A program made the translations under genes and the position numbers. 64,000 nt of DNA from Paraspadella gotoi. Its lineage: Eukaryota; Chaetognatha. Positions 54,700 through 64,000 of the stretch are shown piece after piece. The stretch is from the NCBI GenBank assembly GCA_051294375.1, contig CM119269.1:11390883-11454882 (forward strand), read 5' to 3'. Under the pieces are notes generated by a model. That model ran no database searches, had not been told where the DNA came from, and saw only the letters and a program-made list of their open reading frames with translations. Position 1 is the stretch's first letter. The number at the start of each line of letters is the position of its first letter.

Positions 54700-56280
54700 A
54701 TTATAAGTTTTTATTATTTTAAAATTCAGATTCGTTGAAATCCTCATGACGGAAGACGTGGGCGACGAAAAAACAAGTTTAAACAAAACAGGTTTTAACG
54801 ACAAAGCATTATTTTGTAAAAGATAAAACAATGAAAAATGATATAACTTATATAATAATAATATTTTAACAAATAAATAAAATCATAAATAATAGTTATT
54901 TTAAATCTAAAAAATAAAAATTAAAGATAGTAAAACAAGTAATTTTACGACTTTCTTAAAATTTAGAAATTTCATGAAATTAGAAATATTATAAATAATA
55001 TTAATAACATAAATAATATAATTTTATAAAAGATATTTATTCAGAAACCGAGAGTCAACCGCTCCCTCCGCCGCCTAAGCCTAATTTGGCGAAATTTTCC
55101 AACGGACATCCTGTTTCAAACCCGGATGTTAAGATCGCGTCTAAGCCACGCCCACTCAGAATCTGCGCCGCGAAAAGTCTCTACTTTGCGGAGAAGATCC
55201 GGTTTAAATTTTTTTACAGGTTGATACTCCCTTTCCCATTTCGTTAACATTTGCTTCTTGTAGTATTTTGAATATGATTTGTTTTTGCACAAAGAGTAAA
55301 CTATTTTGAATGTTTAGTATTAAAAACCACTTTTCATCTTTATTTAGTATGGCACATTATTACCTAATTGGTAAAGAACAAGTTTGAGCAAACAATGTCG
55401 GATCTGCCTACGATAATTAAGCGGTAATCTGCTAATCAGATGATAAATCACGATAATTCTTTCAATTTGTGATCCTAAGTCATAACATATGTTATTATGT
55501 TATTATTATTATTTATTTTTATATTTATTTATTTATTTATTTATTAATTATTATAATTATTTATTTTGTTTTTTTTTTGTTACAGTGTTTTTATATGTTT
55601 TTATATGTTTTATATGGTTTTATATGGTTTGTAAGGTAGTGTCTATTAGTGATTTATAGTGTGTTATAGTTTTAAATAAAGAGCTACTTCATAAAGATAG
55701 ACAAGAGATAAAATACACACTATGATACTATGATATACTATGATATTTGTTATATCATTTTGATTGTCTCTTTGTCTCTTTTTCTCTTTGTTTTTATTAG
55801 CGTCTTTTGTTTTTATTAGCGTCTCTTTCTGTTGATTTGCGTGCTTTTATATATATATATAAATTAAATACGCATTAAATACGCATTAAATACTTATAAT
55901 GAAAAATAAAATAATGTTTTAGTTTATTTGTTTCTTGCTCTCATATTTTTCGTTTATGCTTTATATTTTTATGTTGTTTTTTGTTTTTACACATTATCTT
56001 TGAAAGTTTTATTAATGTTGCCTTATTTTTGAAAGTTTTATTAACGTTGCATTATGTTTTATATTTTTTGTTTTTGTTTTCATATTTTTTTATTTTTGTT
56101 TTTACGCATTATCTTTGAAAGTTTTATTCACGTTTCATAGTGAAATAGATTGTTTGTTTTTTCCATTTTAACTCATTTCCACTTGAACGATTCCATCGAA
56201 ACTATACTTCCTGCTCAATCACACACTTTCCTTCCCACACACAAAATTTCATTCCAATCCATCCATCAAATAACGAGTAA
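54700..56280. other. AT-rich intronic/intergenic repeats
   Basis: AT-rich sequence with one AACAAGTTTGAGCAAACAAT terminus at 55378 and T-rich low complexity. No ORF supported. If the CNG gene model is right this is intron. Confidence 0.45.
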
Positions 56281-56289
56281 TTAGGGTTT

Positions 56290-58190
56290 TTTGCTAAGGT
56301 GGGACGGACGGACAGACAGACAGACAGCGAGACAGACGGACGGACGGATGGACATCATTTTTTGGCATAATTTATCATTTAAGGTAGATTCCTGTATAAA
56401 TTTTTTATTTTGTCAGAATGTTTTACTCTTTTTTTCCATATTTTTTGACACGCTAAACGTTTCTCTGATTACGCAAAATATCATGGAAGCAATATAAAAT
56501 TAATATAACCAATAGTTATTATTATGTCTCGAATAGATGGGAAAAAAACCTCGTTTAAAAATTTCTTCGGGAAGTGGGGTAACTAAGGCTTACCAATAGC
56601 ATCCTCCACACTGATCGTTCTCTAAACAAGTTTGAGCAAACAATGTCGGATCTGCCTACGATAATTAATTAATTAATTTATTTATTTTAATAATTAATTA
56701 TAATTTATATTCAGCTTGTCATCATCGATGTCCTTAAAATTGAGTCAGGACAGTTATTAAATGTTTTGTTTACATTTTATCAAAACAAACAAATATCCTC
56801 TATTTTATTTTATGTCTCCTTCTCTCTCTCTCTCTCTCACTCTCTCTCTCTCTTTTTGTGCCCCCTTAATTTTATGTATTTGATATAATACTATGCCCCA
56901 AGATTAAAAAAATGAAAAGGCTAAAGACTAAATGACCTTAAAGTGGTCAGAAGAACCCAAAAAGGGTTGGTCCCCCACCCCTTCATAAGTCATTAAAGAC
57001 ACAGTTCCACGCGTCAGTTTTCATGTAGGCCCCCCAGTCTTCATTAAGACCCTCCCCAGGTCTACTACTGTGTCGTCGAATTTCAAGTGCTTCGCGAGTT
57101 TTAAGGTCATGGATCAGTTTTTTTTGTTTTTTCCGGACATCGTTTTTTTTTTCATTTAAACTCATTTCCACTAAAATGATTCCTTCGGAACTTGATTTCC
57201 AGCTCAATCACACACTTTCCTACGCAAATACAAAATTTCAAGTCAATCGCTCCATCCACTCTTGAGTAATTGGTGTTCAAATAGTGAAATTTATTTTTTT
57301 ATTTTTTCCATTTAAACTCATTTCCACTCGGACGATTCCATCGAAACTTCATATACAGCTCAATCATACACAAAATTTCATTCCAATCCATCCATCCAAT
57401 CACGAATAATTGGTGTTTTTTCTAAGGTGGGACGGACGGACAGACGGACGGACGGACAGATGGAAGGACATCATTTTTTTGCATAATTTATCATAATTCG
57501 ATGTTCTGACATGATATAAGTTAGTGCCCGACAATATTGAGGGGGCAGACCGACGGACCGACAAAGTGAATTATAGAGTCGGAATCTGCTGATAAGCAGA
57601 TCCGACTAAAAAAGAAGATTCAGAATGCAGGTTGCAAAAAGCTTACAGATAATCTGGACATACTGACACGATAATCATGACTTTTTATGTCTTGTGAAAT
57701 GGGGGCAGTAAAGAAACCTAAAAAATTCGGTCATTAAGTCAGTCAATGAACCCTTTCCAATTGGCTATTCCGCGAAATTTTTTTTCTTAATTAAAATGGA
57801 TGATGAATAATAGAATTAAATTCCTAGTATAAAGGTTGTTATATTTAAAAGAAAATTATCAATACAAATAAGCACAATAATGTCTTGCTTTGTCAAATAT
57901 GTCACAGCTATGTAATTTTTTAAAATTTTATAATAATAAACAAGCAGTGTGCCAAGCTTTTTGTTTGCAGTTAAAGATATAGAAAAATGACGATTTTTTT
58001 TTCACAGAGAAGAAGGTAGACATCCAGACTGTTTATATCAAGCTGAAAACATTTTTATATTTAATTTTTAATATTTACAAAGACATTTTATTAAGCTATT
58101 ACAACAATTTGTGCTTGTGTTTTTTAACTTTAACTGAAAAGTACAAGCAAATTAATGCAGTAGAGAAACTTTAATGGTAATCAAAATGTA
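56290..58190. repeat. Nested dispersed repeats with GGAC minisatellites
   Basis: (GGACGGACAGACA)-type tracts at 56303-56352 and 57428-57470. The foldback-spacer repeat (56385-56622 and 57640-58190) is split by about 1 kb bounded on the left by AACAAGTTTGAGCAAACAAT (56625) and on the right by GCAGATCCGACTA (57606), so a later insertion. The insert has several TTTAAACTCATTTCCACT blocks also found at 61020-61680. Confidence 0.6.
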
Positions 58191-58438
58191 ATTAAGGAAA
58201 AACTTATTATTTATGGATTTCAAGAGTTGAAATCAAAGATGAGATTTATTCTGAGAATAAGGATGACGGTGAGAAACATGCAGGAGTCATGATCAATGAT
58301 ACTCAATAAGGCGTAGTGAAAGTTACATACAAAAATTGTAAAAGTCAATTATGAACAACATACCATCAGTGAACATTATTTGTAAAAAAAATAATTTTAT
58401 GTTTTTTAATTTCGCAGTAGGCTATATTTATATATAGT

Positions 58439-58906
58439 ACTATCCTTATAAAATTGAAAAAATTCAAAATAGGCTTTCTTAATTTTGATTACAGATTTGA
58501 ATTCCTCGTCAAAAGTTGATAAAAGAAAATATAAATCTTTTTTAAAAATTATTTCATTAAGTGGGTTAAAAATTTAAAAAAACTATATTTAATATGTAAA
58601 AAATGTAAAAACTATTTCGAATTTTTTTTAACATTTATTGGTTTAATACTAGTATAAATATGACTTACTAAGTAAATTGTAAAATTTATTATAAATTTTT
58701 TTATTACATAAATGTTCATTAGTATAATGTTGTTCGTTCCTCACTTTTACAATTTTAATTAAAGTTAAATTTAGAAATTTTACTACGCCTTACTACTCAA
58801 ACTAAGACAAGATATAAGTGAATGCCCAACAAGATTGGGGGGGCGGACCGACGGACCGACAAAGTAAATTATACAGCCGGAATCTGCTGTGAGCAGATCC
58901 GGCTAA
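58439..58906 (+). repeat. Family E copy 2 followed by inverted GTCGGATCTGC repeat
   Basis: 58439-58800 matches 47750-48238 with an internal deletion. 58830-58906 carries the GGACCGACGGACCGACAAAG and CAGATCCGGC hairpin end in inverted orientation. Confidence 0.6.
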
Positions 58907-59052
58907 AAAAAAATGTTAACAAACTGCCTTTGCCATTCTTAGACAATATGTTATTGAGATCTTAAGTTCAGAAGACTTAAAAATCAAATATTTATAACGA
59001 TAAGGTTTAATGTTTATATGTTTATAGTTATGAATTATTGACTATTTCTCAG

Positions 59053-59142
59053 CTGCATCGATCCGTTGGGATCTTTCTACCTGACCTGGGTTTCCATCGT
59101 TACGGCCTCATTTCTCTACAACGCCTGGACTCCCTTTTTCCG
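59053..59142 (+). CDS. Cyclic-nucleotide-gated channel-like exon (S1 region)
   Basis: Bounded by TATTTCTCAG and a GTGAAA donor, 90 nt. In the frame starting at 59054 it encodes CIDPLGSFYLTWVSIVTASF and then LYNAWTPFF. This matches the start of the transmembrane region of CNG channels, especially the beta-type pattern: an (I/V)DP motif just before S1, an aromatic-W start of S1, and a (Y/W)N-W motif at its end. One base at the start and two at the end complete split codons. The product would be a tetrameric cation channel subunit opened by cGMP or cAMP in sensory cells. Confidence 0.7.
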
Positions 59143-59346
59143 GTGAAAACTAAAACTTAGTTAAGTGAATAAAGTACAATTAAAATATTTGGCATTTGAA
59201 AGTCCAATAAGCTTTTGGAGTAATTTAGGTAATTTGGAGAAAAGGCCTTTTAAAGGCATAAATGATCAAATTTTAGCTTTTTAATATTAACTAAACACTT
59301 AAACCGTAATGGTATAACTTATAATAATAAATAAATGCTACTCCAG

Positions 59347-59492
59347 GGCTTCCTTTTCCACCTATTACACAACTCCCTCCATCTATTGGAACTTCGTTCA
59401 ACTAACGACTGATTTAGTGAACTTTTTGGATCTCACGCTCGTTCGTCCACGCGTCGCGATTGTTGACGAAGAAAGTGGTAACGTCATTACAG
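59347..59492 (+). CDS. Cyclic-nucleotide-gated channel-like exon (S1-S2 linker and S2)
   Basis: Acceptor CTACTCCAG and consensus donor ACAG|GTGAG, 146 nt. Its leading base completes an Arg codon from the previous exon, and the frame stays open. It encodes YYTTPSIYWNFVQLTTDLVN and FLDLTLVRPRVAIVDEESGN. CNG beta subunits have the same order: R-x-x-F, YxTP, a W, then D-x-x-x-FLD-(I/L)T and a short loop with a V-x-x-G-(D/N)-I/V-T ending. The phase match across a 204-bp intron makes chance unlikely. S3, S4, pore and nucleotide-binding domain exons are not seen downstream and may lie beyond the window. Confidence 0.75.
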
Positions 59493-59559
59493 GTGAGAAG
59501 CTTCAAAGTTAACCTGAAAAGAAGGCTCATTGTAACTGAGATCACAGAGGTTAATCCAG

Positions 59560-59722
59560 AGATGTGGACGCGATTCGGAACCCGTAAGCGAACACTGGAA
59601 AAGGCCGATTTTTGAGGAACGCGAAACCGGGAGCGATAGAAAAATTGAGAATAAGGGATTGAACCCGGAAGCTATAATAACCATGAGTGTTCGCTTCCTG
59701 ATCATTTGTTTTTGTTTAGAAA
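59560..59722 (+). repeat. Short dispersed repeat (AGATGTGGACGCGAT type), copy 2
   Basis: Colinear with 26524-26682, inside the presumed intron after the second CNG exon. Confidence 0.55.
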
Positions 59723-59759
59723 ACCTTTTCAACCCCCTGCCCTCTCTTTCTTTCTTTTT

Positions 59760-60700
59760 TTATCGAGCCATGACCGGCGAAGCCGGTTCAGGCTCTATAA
59801 TGTTAAGTTTGCTTCTTTGGTGACGTAATCGTCGTCCGTCGTCCGTCACGCTGTTTTTTATATAAAAAACTACTACGCTTTATAGGTTTGGCTGTGACTA
59901 ACCGTTTTTTTTTAAATAAAAATTATTATGAATTATTATAAAGTTTTACAAAAGTGTGCGATCATAGTAAGTTAAAAAATTAGATATGGCTCCTCAACTT
60001 TAAATAGCTTTGATATTTTTCTTATTACATTGGATTAAGTATTTTTTGTTTGAATTTCCATTCATTATGATTTACTGCAATATGCAAATAAGATTATAGT
60101 ACTTATTATATATCCAAATTAGTATATAGAAATGCTTTAATCTAATTTACATATTGCAGTATATAATATTGAAGATGAAATTCAAAAATTTTTTTTTTAA
60201 AAATATAATAAAAATGGGAAACTCAAAATATTTTTTTATGAGAAGCTATATCTTAATTTTAATACAAATAAAAATAAAATCTTTTACAAGCTGCGATTGG
60301 AAAATAATTGGAAAAATTTCCAATTGTAAACAATTGTAACATATTTTGCCTTTCTTTTATTTCTTTAAATTATATATAAATTTTTTTTCCTATATTTGTC
60401 AGTTGATTATGTCAATACTGTTTTTGGTATTAATAAAAAAAAAAAATATTTGTCAGTTGCTGCTTTTTCTGAACCCTTAAAAAACGATTCAGGTTCTGCA
60501 GTGACTGTTCAGGTGGCTTCCAGCTTTCTCTTTTCTTTCTGTCTCTTTCAGTCTCTCTTTTTCTCTTTCTGTCTCTTTCTGTCTCTCTCTGTGATCGTTC
60601 TTTTTTGAAAATTCTGATTATTTTTTCCTTATTATGCCATTATTCCGCGCTTTTTTTTTCAATACAAAATCCCAAATTTTATTCTGAGATATAATGGAAG
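59760..60700 (-). repeat. Hairpin terminus plus inverted family B, joined to family A
   Basis: 59761-59800 forms GAGCC..GACCGGC/GCCGGTTC..GGCTC, then CGTC triplets, the CTACTACGCTTTATAGGTTT block and the body of family B to about 60380. A (TC)-rich tract and a family A block follow (60470-60700). Confidence 0.65.
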
Positions 60701-60709
60701 AATTCGGTT

Positions 60710-61881
60710 TTTAGTCGGATCTGCTTATCAGCAGATCCCGACTCTATAAATCACTTTTTATAACTCACTTTTTCGGTCCGTCGGTCCGCCCCTCAATATT
60801 GTCGGCACACTCTTATATCATGGCAGAACATCGAATTATGATAAATTATGCAAAAAAAATGATGTCCGTCCGTCCGTCTGTCTGTCCGTCCGTCCGTCCG
60901 TCCGTTCCACCTTAGCAAAAAAACACCAATAACTCGTGATTGATGGATGGATTTAATGAAATTTTGTGTGTGGATAGGTAAGTGTGTGATTGACTGGATA
61001 TTAAGTTTCGATGGAATCGTCCGAGTGGAAATGAGTTTAAATGGAAAAAACAAAAAAAAATATATTCACTATTTGAACACCAATTGCTCATGAGGGATGG
61101 GCTGATTGACTGGAATTTGTATGTGGGTAGGAAGTGTGTGATTGAACAGGAAATCAAGTTTCGATGGAATAGTTTGGAGTGGAAATGAGTTTAAATGGAA
61201 AAAAACAAAAACCTGTTTTACTAATTGATTATGCTCTTTTTCCTTTAATTAAATGTATCTGCAGGATGTATTAATAAATCAAATAATTAATCAGTTAATT
61301 AATCAATTAGTAATAAATAATCATAATTAATTAATTAGTCAATCAATCGTCCATCCGGTCCATCTTAGAAAAAGCTCAATAACTCGTGATGGCTGGTTGG
61401 ATGGAATTAAATTTTGTGTGTGGGTAGGAAATGTGTGATAAAGCTGGATATAAAATTTCGATGGAATCGTGTGAGTGGAAATTAGTTTAAATGGAAAAAA
61501 ACATAAGTCGAATTTACTAAAATCTTTTACTATTTTAACCAATAAATACTCCTATTAATCATAATTGGATGGATAGATTGAGTTGAAATTTTGTGTGTGG
61601 GTAGGAAAACGTATGACGAAGCTTGATATAAAGTTTCAGTGGAAACGTACCAGTGGAAATGAGTTTAAATGAAAAAAATATGAGTCACATTTACTTGAAT
61701 CTTTTATTTATTTTAACCCATGATAGATTGAGATGAAATTTTGTGAGCCGGTAGAAAGTGAGTGAAGAAGCTAGATATAAAGTTTTGACGGAATGCAAGT
61801 TGATAAAAATTATGCAAGTTGAAAAAATGATGCAAGTTAAAAAAATCTTAAAAGCATAAGGATCGTCGCTATTGCATAAAA

Positions 61882-61916
<35 letters not shown>

Positions 61917-62040
61917 GAGAGAGAGAGAGAGAGTGAGAGAGAAAGAGAGAGAGTGAGAGAGAGAGAGAGAGAAGGAGACATAAAATAAAAAAATCTTAAA
62001 AGACTCAAGATCGAGCCAGAGCCCACTATCATAGAAAATT
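60710..62040. repeat. GTCGGATCTGC repeat with tandem TTTAAATGG/GAGTGGAAATGAG blocks
   Basis: It starts GTCGGATCTGCTTATCAGCA, then CCGTCCGTCTG minisatellite (60865-60905), then at least five diverged tandem blocks of about 120-150 bp, each with TTTTGTGTGTGG(G/A)TAGG and GTGGAAATGAGTTTAAATGG (60950, 61120, 61410, 61590, 61740). Ends in (GA)n (61880-61975). Confidence 0.6.
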
Positions 62041-62139
62041 AATGAAAAAAACCGGGAAAAAACGAATGAATCATGCGATAACGAATTGTTGATGTACTAG
62101 TAATTGATTGAGGTAATACTAATTGATTGATGTAATAGT

Positions 62140-62324
62140 AATTTATTGATGTAATAGGAATTGATTATTGATTCGATGATAATCAATTATGATGCGATGA
62201 TAGTCATTCACTGCTGTGATGATAGTCATTCAGTGATGCGATGATTGTCATTCATTGATGCGATGATTGTCATTCATTGATGCGATGATAGTCAATAAAA
62301 CAAACAAATGCGTGTATGAGTGAA

Positions 62325-62365
<41 letters not shown>

Positions 62366-62600
62366 AAGAAAGAGATAAATCCACGAAAATCTCGGATGAA
62401 AATATGGGATTTTGTATTGAAAAAAAGCGCGGAATAAATGGCAAAATAAAGTTTTTAGAAGGAAAAAAATAATCAGAATTTTTCAAAAACAAACGATCAC
62501 GCAAAAGATCGGACAGATAGACAGACACACACAGAGAGACAGAGAGACAGAGAGAGAGAGAGAAAAAGAGAGAGAGAGAGACAGCCGCTGCAGAGAAAAA
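62140..62600 (-). repeat. Family A module, inverted, complete order
   Basis: TTGATGCGATGATAGTCATT minisatellite (62150-62290), (GA)n (62322-62374), the core block (62376-62480), then GAGAGACAGAC tracts: the reverse complement of the 2760-3330 order. Confidence 0.75.
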
Positions 62601-62687
62601 GAGAAAGAGAAAGGCGATATATAATAATTAAAAGAGAGAGGAGAGAGAAGCTCTACAGCCCCTTTACTCGTTAAAGAATCAGCAGTA

Positions 62688-62760
62688 CTTATGGCGCGCA
62701 CGTAGCGTGAGCTATTCTCTACCCAAAGGACCCGGGTTCGCGCCCTGTTCGCGGCATCGT
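62688..62760 (+). pseudogene. tRNA-like sequence
   Basis: TATGGCGCGCACGTAGCGTG (A-box-like) followed about 40 bp later by GGGTTCGCGCCC (B-box-like) and GCGGCATCG. The arms pair only partly, so a tRNA-derived SINE head or pseudogene rather than a functional tRNA. It sits between two GA-rich repeats. Confidence 0.35.
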
Positions 62761-62806
62761 TTTTTACATTAGTGAACCCACATTATATCTAAAAAAATTT
62801 TGTAAA

Positions 62807-62851
<45 letters not shown>

Positions 62852-62879
62852 AGCTGGACAGACGCTGCAGAGCCGGAAC

Positions 62880-63260
62880 TCGTTTTTAGAAGAAGCAGTG
62901 ACGGAGAAAAGAGAGAGAGAGAGAGCGACATATAATTAAAACGTTTTTGTTTGTAAATAAAACATAAACAAATACCAATATTGATATGAAACATGAGAAT
63001 TTTAAAGATCTTGATGATTAGAAGCCATATATGAAAATTCAACTCCCTATGATATCACACTTTCAGAAGCCATGATTGCAAAAAAGCGAGACCGAAAGCT
63101 AAACCGAAAAAAATCTAGACAGGACGGGCTTTGCCGCCTGGCTCGATAATAGAGGATATTTGTTTGTTTTGATAAAATGTAAACAAAACATTAATAACTG
63201 TCCTGACTCAATTTTAAGGACATCGATGATGATAAGCTGAATATAAATTATAATTAATCT
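62880..63260 (-). mobile_element. Inverted copy of the 46258-46787 composite element
   Basis: Reverse complement of 46400-46787: (GA)n, the AAAAGCGAGACCGAAAGCTA block, hairpin GACGGGCTTTGCCGCCTGGC, then TAATAGAGGATATTTGTTTG and ACTGTCCTGACTC. The shared junction of hairpin and the GAGTCAGGACAG block shows these are one element. Confidence 0.6.
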
Positions 63261-63388
63261 ATAATTAAATAATTAATTAATTTATTAGCATTACGCGTAT
63301 TATTATTTTAATCTAATAATCCAAATTATATCTGAGATTAATTATCGAGGCAGAAATTCGACTTGTTTGCTCAACTTTTCTTTTTCTT

Positions 63389-63421
<33 letters not shown>

Positions 63422-63439
63422 GTTTATTTTTTAAAAAAT

Positions 63440-63861
63440 GAAGAATAACTTATAATGATATGCATTGTCACATATAAATCAGCTAATGTGACCTATTATA
63501 TATGCAGCACTTTCGCCGAATAATATAATTGCATGCATCACATTATTAAAAAAAAAATTTGTTTTTATTTATTATTGCAACTTTGGACCGGTTGGCCCAC
63601 TATTGGCAAATTATATCTAAAATAGGAGTTGATAAGAGAGATATAGTCAAATTAAACATTACTTTTTTTGTTATTCTGATAATTTGTACTATTATTAAAT
63701 TTATAAATATTTTTAGTATATATATTTAATCATTTTTAACTTTTTTTAAATAATAATTATTTGAGTTGTGATAACTATTTATAAATTAATTAAATATGCA
63801 AATATTAAATTTGACCTCGGTCTGGTTTCTTCCTAAAAAAAGAACAATCTTTTTCTCTCTA

Positions 63862-63894
<33 letters not shown>

Positions 63895-64000
63895 TTTTTT
63901 TCCTTCTAAAAACTTTTATTATCGCCATTTATTCCGAGATTTTCGTGGATTTTTTCCTTCTAAAAACTTTTATTATCGCCATTTATTATTTTATCTCAAT
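63440..64000 (+). repeat. Family C copy 2, (CT)n and family A fragment
   Basis: 63440-63850 matches 2240-2640 almost throughout, then (CT)n and two starts of the CTTTTATTATCGCCATTTAT block running off the window end. Confidence 0.75.

Overview
The window looks like intergenic and intronic DNA from a large, repeat-rich invertebrate genome. The evidence is AT-rich sequence with very abundant microsatellites ((CT)n, (GA)n, (GAC)n, AATA-type), nested transposable elements, tRNA-derived SINEs, Penelope-like and BEL/Pao retroelements, and spliced exons with consensus GT/AG sites. A crustacean or other arthropod, or a mollusc, would fit; the sequence alone does not decide. No prokaryotic operons or CRISPR arrays are visible. 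Four runs of N (18987-19011, 34600-34624, 41740-42027, 46787-46886) and two tandem duplications whose copies differ mainly by small indels indicate a noisy long-read or gap-filled assembly.

Layout. 1-5.1 kb: composite repeats made of microsatellites, (GAC)n and short conserved blocks. 5.1-9.65 kb: a 4.5-kb TIR element (4-bp target duplication CCTT) carrying a decayed Penelope-like retroelement (PLE1), inserted at the 3' end of a minus-strand ORF at 9.65-10.0 kb. 10.0-10.5 kb: a 22-bp minisatellite. 11-16 kb: repeats and one possible exon (15684-15826). 16.2-16.9 kb: a 42-bp acidic-coding minisatellite. 19.07-22.6 and 22.62-25.86 kb: a direct duplication, each copy holding a hAT-like nonautonomous element (8-bp TSD) with a hammerhead ribozyme, and an LTR-like segment followed by a tRNA-Lys-type primer binding site. 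27.3-28.3 kb: a TIR-like element with another hammerhead. 32.3-35.6 kb: a better-preserved Penelope-like element (PLE2) between inverted pLTRs, each with an intact-looking hammerhead motif. 36.3-43.4 kb: a second duplication, one copy carrying a 3.2-kb foldback element that the other lacks, plus two SINE copies per duplicate. 44.6-46.2 kb: a BEL/Pao reverse transcriptase fragment. 49-50 kb: low-repeat sequence with a miRNA-like hairpin. 53.1-59.5 kb: the best host gene, a plus-strand cyclic-nucleotide-gated channel-like gene with two solid exons (59053-59142, 59347-59492) and a probable upstream exon (53159-53898). The remainder is repeats.

The most notable theme is a family of seven hammerhead ribozyme motifs. 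All share a CUGAUGA-like core and a GAAACAUGUC-type 3' core, but their stem II sequences are unrelated while still base-paired. Two are in PLE2, two in PLE1, two in hAT-like elements and one in the 27.3-kb element. The hammerhead-pLTR association of Penelope-like elements is known; its presence inside cut-and-paste-type elements here may be new and is the lead most worth following.
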